Assembly: GCA_027563935.2 (NCBI GenBank)
Contig: CM050451.1
Span: forward strand, 34,983,565 to 35,047,564
DNA from: Costus lasius
Taxonomy: Eukaryota > Streptophyta > Magnoliopsida > Zingiberales > Costaceae
Length of the DNA: 64,000 nt
Direction of reading: 5' to 3'
Shown here: positions 19,761 to 30,700 of the stretch, piece after piece
Layout: each line of letters starts with the position of its first letter
Numbering within the stretch: position 1 is the stretch's first letter
Made by a program: the position numbers and the translations under genes
Notes under the pieces: generated by a model
Database searches by the model: none
Told to the model about the DNA's origin: nothing
The model's input: the letters and a program-made list of their open reading frames with translations, nothing else

Positions 19761-22700
19761 ATGAACTTCAATGTGCGATCCCTACTGGAAAGGGAGAAGT
19801 TTGCTGGGCCGAACTTCTCTGACTGGTTCGGACACCTTAAGATTGTTCTTAAGGCAGAGAGGAAACTGTATGTCCTCGAGACGGCGATACCGCCTCAGCC
19901 CGCTCCGAACGCCGCAAGGGCGGTTCGGGAAGCCTATGAAAAGCACGTCAATGATAGCATTGATGTCGCTTGCCTGATGCTAGCGTCTATGACGCCACCG
20001 CTGCAGCGTCAGCATGAGGATATGTCTGCTATAGACATGATAGCGAACCTCAAGATGCTGTATGCTGCACAGGCAAGGACTGAGCGCTACAATTTGACAA
20101 AGCTTTTCTTTCAGAGCAAACTGGCTGAAGGGAGCCCAGTGGGAGCTCACGTGCTCAAGATGATTGGGCACAAGGAGGCTCTAGAGAAACTGGGGCATAC
20201 CATCAACCAGGAGCTTGCTGTGGATATTATTCTGCAGTCTCTCCCGCCTTCATTCGACGCGTTCATTATTAACTTTAATATGAACAAAATCGATTGTACT
20301 CCGGCAGAGCTGCTGAATATGCTCTTGACTACTGAGGAGACTCTGAAGGGAAAGCCTTCGACCTCTGTCTTAATGGTTCCTTCGAGGAACAAGAAGAAGG
20401 GGAAGAAGGGCAAGACCCCTGTCAAGAGCTACAGCAAGGCTCTGAAGCAGAAGGTGAAGCGGTCCAAGGAATACAGGTGTTTCCATTGTGGCCAGCTCGG
20501 TCACTGGAAAAAGGACTGTAAAGCGCTCCAAGGAGATAAGAGGGGAAGCATCGCTTCTGGCTCAGGTATATTCGTGACTGAGGTCATGTTTTCTTCTTCT
20601 ATATCATGGGTGTTGGACACTGCATGTGGAGTTCACATTTGTTCAAATGTACAGGAACTCAAGAGAAGAAGGCAGGTGGGACAGCATGAGGTGGACCTAC
20701 GAGTTGGAAACGGGGCACGGGTTGCTGCTGTTGCTGTAGGAGACTATTTCATTTCTTTACCATCTGGAATTGTATTGGAACTAGACAATTGTTATTTTGT
20801 TCCCAGTATTACTAAAAATATTATCTCCATTCCTGCTCTTGTCAGGAAGGGTTTTTCCTTTGAATGCAATATTTCAAAGTGTCTTTTATCTTATGATAAT
20901 ATTGTTTATGCAACTGGTTCAATTAGCAATGGATTATTCATGTTGGACATGGAGCGTTCTATACAAAATGTTGATATTAAGAAAGCCAGGTATGCTGATG
21001 ACAGCACCTTGCTATGGCATAGTCGTTTAGGCCATATTAACGAGAAACGCATTAAGCGGTTGCATGATCATGGACTGCTGGGATCATTCTCTTACAAGGA
21101 GATTGATACATGCAAAGCTTGTTTGATGGGTAAAATGACGAAGTCGCCTTTTCCTCACAAAGGTCAAAGGGCTTCAGGTTTACTTGACCTTATACACAGT
21201 GATGTGTGTGGGCCATTTAGTAAACATGCCAGAGGTGGCTATCAGTACTTCATTACCTTTACTGACGATTTCAGTAGGTATGGCTATGTCTATCTGATGA
21301 GACATAAGAGTGAATCTTTTGACAAGTTCAAAGAGTTCAAGAATGAAGTACAGAATCAGCTAGGCCGAAATATCAAGGCACTTCGCTCAGATCGAGGTGG
21401 AGAATACTTGAGTCATACGTTTACTGACTATCTGAAGGAGTGTGGGATTATGTCACAGCTCACTCCGCCAGGAACACCGCAATGGAATGGTGTGTCCGAG
21501 AGGAGAAACAGAACGTTACTTGATATGGTTCGTTCTATGATGAGTCAGGCTACTCTTCCATACTCCTTTTGGGGTTTTGCACTGGAAACAGCTGCAAAGG
21601 TACTAAACCGAGTGCCATCCAAGGCAGTTTCAAAGACGCCATATGAATTATGGTATGGGAAACAGCCAAGCTTGACATTTATCAGGATCTGGGGTTGCGA
21701 GGCTTATTTCAAAAAGCTCGCCTCTGGGAAACTAGAGAGCAGATCTGACAAATGTATCTTTGTCGGTTACCCTAAGGAGACTAAGGGTTATTATTTCTAC
21801 GATCCCAAAGAGAACAAGGTATTTGTTGCTCGGACGGCCATATTTCTTGAGAAGGAGTTTCTTCTGCAAGAGGCCAGTGGGAGAGAAATAAAGCTGGATG
21901 AGAATCCAGAGGAAGGACAAAGTGCTCAAGCAGAGTTGGATGAGCCTGAGCCAGTAGATCAGGTTATTGAACAACCTGAGGCTCAGATATCACGGGAACC
22001 GCGAAGATCGGGAAGGATCCGTCGACAACCTGAGCGTTATGACGGAGTCTACATCATTGATAATGATGAACCCCTCACTTATGCGGATGCAGTCAGTGGA
22101 CCAGAGTCAGCGAGATGGCTTGAAGCTATGCGCGCCGAGATGGACTCCATGTCAGATAACCAAGTTTGGGATTTGGTTGATCCGCCTCCGGGAGTAATCC
22201 CTATAGGCTGTAAATGGATCTTCAAGAAGAAGATTGACATGGATGGTAACGTGGTTACCTATAAAGGCAGGCTAGTTGCGAAAGGTTTCAAACAAATCTA
22301 CGGGATAGATTATGATGAAACTTTCTCACCTGTAGCCATGTTTAAGTCTATTCGGATTCTTTTCGCGATAGCGGCATATTATGATTATGAGATCTGGCAG
22401 ATGGATGTGAAAACAGCTTTCCTTAATGGAAATCTGGATGAGGATGTGTATATGACACAACCTGAGGGTTTCACTAATCCATCAGATCGTCATAAGATAT
22501 GCAAGTTAAAGAAGTCCATTTATGGACTTAAGCAAGCATCAAGAAGCTGGAATATTCGTTTTGATGAATCAGTCACTGAATTTGGTTTCATCAAGAACGA
22601 GGATGACCCGTGTGTGTATAAGAGGTTTAGTGGGAGCGTAATTACTTTCCTAGTCCTCTACGTCGATGACATCTTGATCATTGGAAATGACATTCCTGAA

Positions 22701-23642
22701 ATGCATGCTGTTAAAGCATGGTTAAAGAAATGTTTCCAGATGAAAGATCTAGGAGAAGCAGCCTATGTATTAGGTGTGAAGATCTACAGGGATAGATCTA
22801 AGAGGCTTCTCGGGTTGTGCCAGAGTACTTACATCGAAAAAGTCCTGGAAAGATTTCATTTAGAGAATTCTAAACGAGGATATCTTCCAGTCAGACATGG
22901 TCTGAATCTTTTGAAGAGTCAGTGTCCACAAACACAGACTGAGAAAGATGAAATGGACAATACGCCTTATGCTTCGGCTATTGGATCCATTATGTATGCG
23001 ATGTTGTGTACTCGCCCAGACGTCGCTTACGGGTTAAGCGTGACCAGTCGTTTCCAAAGTAATCCAGGTCAGGCACACTGGATTGCAGTCAAGAACATCT
23101 TAAAATATCTGCGGAGGACCAAAGATATGTTCTTGATATATGGTGGTCAGGAAGAACTCAGTATTGAAGGATATACAGACGCTTCGTTCCAGTCTGACCA
23201 GGATGATTTCCGATCGCAATCAGGCTATGTTTTTAGCTTGAATGGAGGAGCAGTGGTGTGGAAGAGTTTCAAACAGTCAACTGTTGATGATTCCACAACA
23301 GAAGCCGAGTATGTTGCAGCCTCGGAAGCATCCAAGGAGGCAGTGTGGATTCGTAAGTTCGTGAGAGAACTTGGTGTTGTTCCTTCGAGTGCAGATCCTT
23401 TGGTTATCTTCTGTGATAACACTGGAGCAATCGCACAAGCAAAGGAACCACGGTCGCACCAGAAGTCCAAGCACATACAGAGACGGTTTCATTTGATCAG
23501 GGAGATCATAGATCGTGGCGAGATCAAAGTCTGCAAGGTTCATACAGATGACAATCTGGCAGACCCGCTTACCAAGCCTCTGGCGCAGCAGAAGCATGAG
23601 AAGCACTGTAATAATATGGGTTTGAGATTTCTCAACCATTAG
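19761..23642 (+). CDS. Ty1/copia gag-pol polyprotein, intact (element H)
   Basis: 1293 residues. GAG 1-260, with zinc knuckle C240-C243-H248-C253 and a basic stretch before it. Protease active site D286 in WVLDTAC. Integrase zinc-binding H420, H425, C451, C454, and catalytic D481, D544, E580 (D,D-35-E). Reverse transcriptase about 815-1060, with D882 of MDVKTAFLNG, YGLKQA 921-926 and YVDD 967-970. RNase H about 1130-1270, with D1140, E1183, D1219, then ADPLTK. All catalytic residues are present. Odd: STVDDST where the other copies have STVADST before EAEYVA, a change close to an RNase H catalytic residue. One fewer residue than A and G because of a missing serine in the FSSSIS run. Confidence 0.97.
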   Translation: MNFNVRSLLEREKFAGPNFSDWFGHLKIVLKAERKLYVLETAIPPQPAPNAARAVREAYEKHVNDSIDVACLMLASMTPPLQRQHEDMSAIDMIANLKMLYAAQARTERYNLTKLFFQSKLAEGSPVGAHVLKMIGHKEALEKLGHTINQELAVDIILQSLPPSFDAFIINFNMNKIDCTPAELLNMLLTTEETLKGKPSTSVLMVPSRNKKKGKKGKTPVKSYSKALKQKVKRSKEYRCFHCGQLGHWKKDCKALQGDKRGSIASGSGIFVTEVMFSSSISWVLDTACGVHICSNVQELKRRRQVGQHEVDLRVGNGARVAAVAVGDYFISLPSGIVLELDNCYFVPSITKNIISIPALVRKGFSFECNISKCLLSYDNIVYATGSISNGLFMLDMERSIQNVDIKKARYADDSTLLWHSRLGHINEKRIKRLHDHGLLGSFSYKEIDTCKACLMGKMTKSPFPHKGQRASGLLDLIHSDVCGPFSKHARGGYQYFITFTDDFSRYGYVYLMRHKSESFDKFKEFKNEVQNQLGRNIKALRSDRGGEYLSHTFTDYLKECGIMSQLTPPGTPQWNGVSERRNRTLLDMVRSMMSQATLPYSFWGFALETAAKVLNRVPSKAVSKTPYELWYGKQPSLTFIRIWGCEAYFKKLASGKLESRSDKCIFVGYPKETKGYYFYDPKENKVFVARTAIFLEKEFLLQEASGREIKLDENPEEGQSAQAELDEPEPVDQVIEQPEAQISREPRRSGRIRRQPERYDGVYIIDNDEPLTYADAVSGPESARWLEAMRAEMDSMSDNQVWDLVDPPPGVIPIGCKWIFKKKIDMDGNVVTYKGRLVAKGFKQIYGIDYDETFSPVAMFKSIRILFAIAAYYDYEIWQMDVKTAFLNGNLDEDVYMTQPEGFTNPSDRHKICKLKKSIYGLKQASRSWNIRFDESVTEFGFIKNEDDPCVYKRFSGSVITFLVLYVDDILIIGNDIPEMHAVKAWLKKCFQMKDLGEAAYVLGVKIYRDRSKRLLGLCQSTYIEKVLERFHLENSKRGYLPVRHGLNLLKSQCPQTQTEKDEMDNTPYASAIGSIMYAMLCTRPDVAYGLSVTSRFQSNPGQAHWIAVKNILKYLRRTKDMFLIYGGQEELSIEGYTDASFQSDQDDFRSQSGYVFSLNGGAVVWKSFKQSTVDDSTTEAEYVAASEASKEAVWIRKFVRELGVVPSSADPLVIFCDNTGAIAQAKEPRSHQKSKHIQRRFHLIREIIDRGEIKVCKVHTDDNLADPLTKPLAQQKHEKHCNNMGLRFLNH

Positions 23643-23651
23643 ATTAAGTGC

Positions 23652-23662
23652 AAGTGGGAGAT
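23652..23662 (+). promoter_or_regulatory. Polypurine tract of element H
   Basis: AAGTGGGAGAT directly before the 3' LTR TG. Plus-strand DNA synthesis start during reverse transcription. The same tract precedes the 3' LTRs of A, G and E, and in reverse complement those of F and J. Confidence 0.9.
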
Positions 23663-25335
23663 TGTTGGGGTATGCCCTTAAGCCTAATGTTTGAGGCCTT
23701 GGGATTGTAACAGTATCATGTAATAAACGTTTATGTTTATAAAGGCATGGTTATTATTCAGTTAGCTACATTGTCTGCTGCAATATATGTTCTTCTGAAT
23801 AATGTCTCAAAGCTGTTCAGCTGGGCTGACATGCAGTTAAGTCCTTAGTCGATGTATCTTGGTGAACATGAGACAGCCTTGATATGGTTAAGACTAATAT
23901 GTGTTCTAGTCTTATAGGATGCTTCGAGCATGGAATAAGATGTAGACTCATGGGTACATTGGATGTGCTGGACAGACCCTACTAGGATATTCAATTGTTT
24001 GTCACAATGTGAATAATCCTTGTATATGACAAGTGGCACATTTCCTCTGACTTGAGATCACTTGTGTTTTCTAAATGATGATTGTCATTGTTTTGAGGTA
24101 GTTCAATATCATTTGAAACATAATGATTATAGACTATCTTGGATAATGAGCTTGAGTCAGGTTAGGGCACTAGTGATAGACATAGGATTGCCGTCTCCTT
24201 GTTTAAGGAGTGTGATGTTCTAAAGGGGCCCCTGGATGAGATGATTGAGAAAGTGTATGGCCATACCCAGATGACAGTGTTCATCTGATCTAATCATGCT
24301 CATCATATTGGAGCTACAAGCTTGACACGCTTGTCCAATAAGAACATCCAGTGGCAAAGGAAGTATGCATGCCTAGTGAAGTTGATTCACACTTGTGCTG
24401 TTTTTGGGTGTAGTCTTGGAAGACTCATTTCTTTTATATCGGGAGACAGTGATGTGTTGCTAGATACCCCTCACTGATCGTGATAACGTGAGTTATCGTT
24501 ACCGACATTTAAAGGAAACCCTCAGGGTCGCACAATTTGATGATATGGCTTACTTAAGTCAGATCGTGTGGACTGAATTGTTTAGGTTCAGTTTAAAGGG
24601 ATTTAATCTCTGATTGTAAGTGAGATCTAGTCTGATCATGTTTGATTGATTAGGGCTTGAGATCGGTAAGCTTCGATCGAGAGAATAGATGCTAGATCGG
24701 TGAGATCAAGAGCATCAAGAGATGAACGGTCAGATCTGGAGCCTTAGGGTTTATTTGAGATCTGGACTTGATTACTTGGCTTGATTGGTTTTAAACCAAA
24801 CCAAATTGAACCGGCTCATGAAATGAGCGCATGGTTCAAGGTGTGGCGACATGTTCATTTGGCGTGAACGTTGGAGCGGTGAGTGGTTGCTATTTTTAGT
24901 AACCATGATCTCCAATTGGAGTCACTCACGTTCGAATAGAGTGCTCTCTATTCTCGCCTCTCGCTCTCATTCCTCTCGACTTCCGTGTGTGGCGACGCCT
25001 TGAAGGTTGAGGAGGTTTCGGCCAAGAGAACATCATCTCATCTTTTTCCTTTCCATTCGGCAAGACAACCTTGGAACCTTGCTAGCACAAGGAGCACCAA
25101 GGAAGAAGCACATTGTTCATCTTGTGTGCGAGACTTTGGAGAAGAGGCGCTTGCAACTTTTTCTTCCAAGGCGCCATCTTGAAATGGCTACGGTATGAAC
25201 CCTTCTCTATTTGCAATCGGGTTATTATGGTTGATCATATCTCATGAAACCGATCTCAAGAAACCCTCTTCCGCTGCTTAAAATTTTAATATGCGCCATA
25301 CTTAGGGGTTTCGCCCCCCTTGTGGGGACCTTTCA
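23663..25335 (+). repeat. Element H 3' LTR
   Basis: 1673 bp, pair of 16248-17921. Differences seen: A/G near position 134 of the LTR, T/A in TTC(T/A)GCTGGG, one C fewer in the GGGGCCCC run, A/G in GTTATC(A/G)TTACC. CArG-type box at 24890-24899; ATGGCTACG/GTATGA near 25184. Confidence 0.95.
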
Positions 25336-25959
25336 GAGATCTAGACCATGGCTTGGGCTGGTTTAATTTGGGTTTTTGAACCGAATTGAGTTAAACCTAA
25401 TTGGCTTGAACTGGTTCACATGGGTGAACGTATGGTTCAAGGTTTAAAGGCATCTTGGGCGGTTTTTCTTCAAGTGGTCGCATGGCTTGATAACCTTCCA
25501 TTTTTGGAAGTGTAACGCCATCACTTGAATGAGAAAAACCTCAACGCAATTTGCCAATTACTCTCTTGTCTCCTTCATTCGACGAAGGGAGGACTCTTGG
25601 ACAAGGTAGCTCTCGGCCAAGCACATCTCGTCATCAACACACGATAAGGAACTTTGGGGAGATCTCTTGCTAGCACAAGGAAGATCCTAAAGGGTAGCCA
25701 TCTCTCATCTAGTGTGTGTTTTCTTTGGAGGAGTGCTTACTTGCCCTCTTGCTTCCAAGCCGACACCCTTTATCATGGCTATGGTAAAAGATCTCAAACT
25801 TGATCTTTGCAATACATATAAAGTTGATCATATATATGTGTTCATGCAAACGATTTTATTGAAACCCTAGAAGAGTACATTTTCCGCATGCACTAGGGTT
25901 CGCCCCCCTCCTGAAAGGGGTTTTATCTGCCTGCGCTCCCCCTTGAAGGGGACCCTTCA
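25336..25959 (+). repeat. Element G 5' LTR, second part
   Basis: Starts with the duplicated GAGAT (25336-25340), then the last 619 bp of the LTR. CArG box CCATTTTTGG at 25498-25507, ATGGCTATG/GTAAAA (ATG at 25775, donor GT 25784-25785), doubled terminal hairpins, end CCCTTCA. Confidence 0.94.
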
Positions 25960-27768
25960 ATTGGTATCAGAGCGGGTTATGCATGAATCTTATGATTGCT
26001 TTAGTGATCCATGTTTGCGCCATTGTTGTAGATCTATCATCATCATGAATACATGCTAGTCATTAGATGTTGGCGCATGATTGATATCACATGTTTGCGC
26101 TAATGGATAGATCTAATGTCAACATGCGAAACTACATGTTATTACTTGTATGATTCTTGGCGCATGTTTCTTGATGGCGCTTGTTGAATGTCTTTGTAAA
26201 ATTCATTACATCTTGCGCGCCTCACTAGATCTAAGTGGCGCCTACTATAAACCCTTAGATGGGTTGATGGGGTTGAAGTCACCTCTAAGTTAGATCCACT
26301 AGTCTGATCAGACCATCTGACAGCCTAGATGGATCGACCAGATGGCACCTGTGCGCAAGCACGAGGTGGCCATAGGTCGATTGCATCTTAGGCGTGTAGC
26401 GAGGTCTGGTTGAGACAACTCAGTGAACACACATGAGTTAGGCCCGGGGTCACACCCGCTTGCCAGAACTCATGAGGGTTGTTCAGCCCTTGGCGCATGC
26501 ATGGTTGACCATTAGGTCAACTCGAGTCAGTTAGGACTTGGTGCATGCAAGGGCAGAGGATCTGACTAGTTGGATGAGTGGATCCCTATCAATGGACCAT
26601 TGTAAGGTTGTAGGGCTTATAAGAAAATTAAAATTGATGCCAATGGGGTTTTCAAAAATTTTATTTTCTTTGTAATGGATCACATGTTGATTGAATGATG
26701 CCATGATGCTTGTTTATTTCATCTTATGTGGGTTGCCTTTAATTGTGTGCTGTGCTGGGGCCTGCGAGCCTGGTAAATTATTATTTTGTGATCTGCGAAT
26801 CACTTTTAAACTCATTGATTGTATAATTGACCTGTGAGTCAAACTTGTCTAGATAGATCAAATTGTATTTGATTAGACAAGAGCACAAAGGCACACATCC
26901 TAGAGGGGCATTCAGCTGGTGGCGCACCTGAGGTGCTCTTGGCGCTAGGGCCCTGGGTTGGACCAGATGAGATGCAAAAGTCCCTAGAAGAGCAAGTGAA
27001 GACTTAAGTATCTTAAGGTCTTACTTAGGCTTTGGGCTTTTACCACATAAGATCCATGCTTTCTTTTTATTGCTTATATAATTAGAACTGCATGAGTTTA
27101 TCTTATGCTATCACCATAGGAATTGCATGATAGTGAAGAAGATAAAAGACCGTTAAAATCCAACGCTAACATATCAAGCTCGTAAGCCTTCTGACGCGAA
27201 ACCTCACTGTTCTGATTATCGTTGGAGCCGTGTTGTACCCACTCAGTGGGCACGTCCATCTATCTTCAGACGGTGCGGGATTTCACCTGCGTGTTACAGA
27301 GAAGGGATTTATCGCTTCTTGTTGCTCAGCATAGCACGTGGTGGTCCAGGGAGTAGGTCGGGTCAGCTTGACCATGTAGGCTACATATGTGGCGCATATG
27401 GTAGCGCATGGAGGCAGCCATCTGTGGGATCAGAGACTGTGTTGTACCAACTCAGTTGGCATAGTCTGCTGGATTGCCCAGATGAAGGGGAATCGCACGG
27501 GTTGGCGATTGGCAGGGACTGCCTACCAGAAATTAGTGCTTGTACTCTCTGTGCATCTTATCTCGCCTGAGCGGGATGCGGAGACCAAGTATGAAATCTG
27601 GATCCCATCTCACTAAAAGAGTGTTACTCTTTCGGACTGTTTACTGGATTTTTCAGTCAGACAAAATAGTGAGAAAAAGAATCTTTCTTAAGTCCTGGAT
27701 TGATTCTGAACATTGATACTGACCTTGCTGTTCTTGCATTGTTGTAGATTCCTGCAGCAACGAACACC
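25960..27768 (+). promoter_or_regulatory. Primer site and structured leader of element G
   Basis: Primer site TGGTATCAGAGC at 25962-25973. No gene in 1.8 kb. Hairpin CCCAC-TCA-GTGGG in 27229-27254. Hairpin CCAAC-TCA-GTTGG in 27435-27465, whose outer arm has CATAG instead of CACAG, keeping a G-T pair. GGCAG-GGA-CTGCC 27511-27523. Acceptor AG at 27746-27747, 21 nt before the gag ATG. Confidence 0.65.
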
Positions 27769-30700
27769 ATGAGCTTCAATGTGCGATCCCTACTGGAAAG
27801 GGAGAAGTTTGCTGGGCCGAACTTCTCTGACTGGTTCGGACACCTTAAGATCGTTCTTAAGGCAGAGAGGAAACTGTATGTCCTCGAGACGGCAGTGCCG
27901 CCTCAACCCGCTGCGAACGCCGCAAGGGCGGTTCGTGAAGCCTATGAAAAGCATGTCAATGATAGCATTGATGTCGCTTGCCTGATGCTAGCGTCTATGA
28001 CGCCACCGCTGCAGCGTCAGCATGAGGATATGTCGGCTATAGAGATTATAGCGAACCTCAAGATGCTGTATGCTGCACAGGCGAGGACAGAACGCTATAA
28101 TATGACGAAGCTCTTCTTTCAGAGCAAACTGGCTGAAGGGAGCCCAGTTGGAGCTCACGTGCTCAAGATGATTGGGCACAAGGAGGCTCTAGAGAAACTG
28201 GGGCATACCATTAACCAGGAGCTTGCTGTAGACATAATTCTGCAGTCTCTCCCGCCCTCTTTCGATGCGTTCATTATTAACTTTAATATGAACAAAATCG
28301 ATTGTACTCCGGCAGAGCTGCTGAATATGCTCTTGACTACTGAGGAAACTCTGAAGGGAAAGCCTTCAACCTCTGTCTTACTGGTTCCTTCTAGGAACAA
28401 GAAGAAGGGGAAGAAGGGCAAGGCCCCTGTCAAGAACTACAGTAAGGCTCTGAAACAGAAGGTGAAGCGGTCGAAGGACAACAGGTGTTTCCACTGTGGC
28501 CAGCTGGGTCACTGGAAAAAGGACTGTAAAGCGCTCCAAGGAGATAAGAGGGGAAGCATCGCTTCTGGCTCAGGTATATACGTGACGGAAGTCATGGTTT
28601 CATCTTCTTCTATTTCATGGGTGTTGGACACTGCATGTGGAGTTCACATTTGTTCAAATGTACAGGAACTCAAGAGAAGAAGGCAGGTGGGACAGCATGA
28701 GGTAGACCTACGCGTTGGAAACGGGGCACGGGTTGCTGCTGTTGCTGTAGGAGACTATTTCATTTCTTTACCATCTGGCATTGTATTAGAATTAAACAAT
28801 TGTTATTTTGTACCGAGTATCACTAAAAATATTATCTCTATTCCTGCTCTTGTCAGGAAAGGATTTGCCTTTGAATGCAATATTTCAAAGTGTGTTTTAT
28901 CTTGTGATAATATTGTTTATGCAACTGGTTCAATTAACAATGGGTTATACATGTTGGACATGGAAAGTTCTATACATAACATTGATAAAAAGAAAGCCAA
29001 GAATGCTGATGACAGCACCTTGCTATGGCATAGTCGTTTAGGCCATATAAACGAGAAACGCATTAAGCGGTTGCATGATCATGGACTGCTGGGATCATTC
29101 TCCTACGAGGAGATTGATACATGCAAAGCTTGTTTGATGGGTAAAATGACGAAGTCACCTTTTCCTAATAAAGGTCAAAGGGCTTCAGGTTTACTTGACC
29201 TCATACACAGTGATGTGTGTGGGCCATTTAGTAAACATGCCAGAGGTGGCTATCAGTACTTCATTACCTTTACTGATGATTTCAGTAGGTATGGGTATGT
29301 CTATCTGATGAGACATAAAAGTGAATCTTTTGACAAGTTCAAAGAGTTCAAGAATGAAGTACAAAATCAGCTAGGCCGAAATATCAAGGCACTTCGTTCT
29401 GATCGAGGTGGAGAATACCTAAGTCATGCGTTTACTGACTATCTAAAGGAGTGTGGGATTATCTCACAGCTCACTCCGCCAGGAACACCGCAATGGAATG
29501 GTGTGTCCGAGAGGAGAAATAGAACGTTACTTGATATGGTTCGTTCTATGATGAGTCAGGCTACTCTTCCATACTCCTTTTGGGGTTTTGCACTGGAAAC
29601 AGCTGCAAAGGTACTAAACCGAGTGCCATCCAAGGCAGTTTCTAAGACGCCATATGAGTTATGGTATGGGAAACAGCCAAGCTTGACATTTATCAGGATC
29701 TGGGGTTGCGAGGCTTATGTCAAAAAGCTCGCCTCTGGGAAACTGGAGAGCAGATCTGAGAAATGTATATTTGTCGGTTACCCTAAGGAAACTAAGGGTT
29801 ATTATTTCTACGATCCCAAAGAGAACAAAGTATTTGTTGCTCGGACGGCCATATTTCTTGAGAAGGAATTTCTTCTGCAAGAGGCCAGTGGGAGAGAAAT
29901 AAAGCTGGATGAGAATCCAGATGAAGGACAAAGTAGTCAAGCACAGTTGGATGAGCCTGAGCCGGTAGAACAGGTTACTGAACAACCTGAGGCTCAGATA
30001 TCACGGGAACCGCGAAGATCGGGAAGGATCCGTCTACAGCCTGAGCGCTATGACGGAGTCTACATCATTGATAATGATGAACCCCTCACTTATGCGGATG
30101 CGGTCAGTGGACCGGAGTCAGCTAGATGGCTTGATGCTATGCGAGCCGAGATGGACTCCATGTCAGATAACCAAGTCTGGGATTTGGTTGATCCGCCTCC
30201 GGGAGTAATCCCTATAGGCTGTAAATGGATCTTCAAGAAGAAGATTGACATGGATGGTAACGTGGTTACCTATAAAGGCAGGCTAGTTGCGAAAGGTTTC
30301 AAACAAATCTACGGGATAGATTATGATGAAACTTTCTCACCTGTAGCCATGTTTAAGTCTATTCGGATTCTTTTCGCGATAGCTGCATATTACGATTATG
30401 AGATCTGGCAGATGGATGTGAAGACAGCTTTCCTTAATGGAAATCTGGACGAGGATGTGTATATGACACAACCTGAGGGTTTCACTAATCCATCAGATCG
30501 TCATAAAATATGCAAGTTAAAGAAGTCCATTTATGTACTGAAACAAGCATCTAGAAGCTGGAATATTCGTTTTGATGAATCAATCTCTGAGTTTGGTTTC
30601 ATCAAGAACGAAGATGACCCATGTGTATATAAGAGGTTTAGTGGGAGCGTGATTACATTCCTAGTCCTCTACGTCGATGATATCTTAATCATTGGAAATG

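Larger units (their letters stand above)
16248..25335 (+). mobile_element. Element H: complete, apparently intact family 1 copia
   Basis: 9088 bp with TSD GAGAT at 16243-16247 and 25336-25340. LTRs are 1674 and 1673 bp, with 3 substitutions and 1 indel by eye (~0.2%). It has primer site, leader, uninterrupted gag-pol, polypurine tract and 3' LTR. It is the youngest insertion of the F-G-H stack and the best candidate for an active or recently active copy. It lies in the G 5' LTR. Confidence 0.97.
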
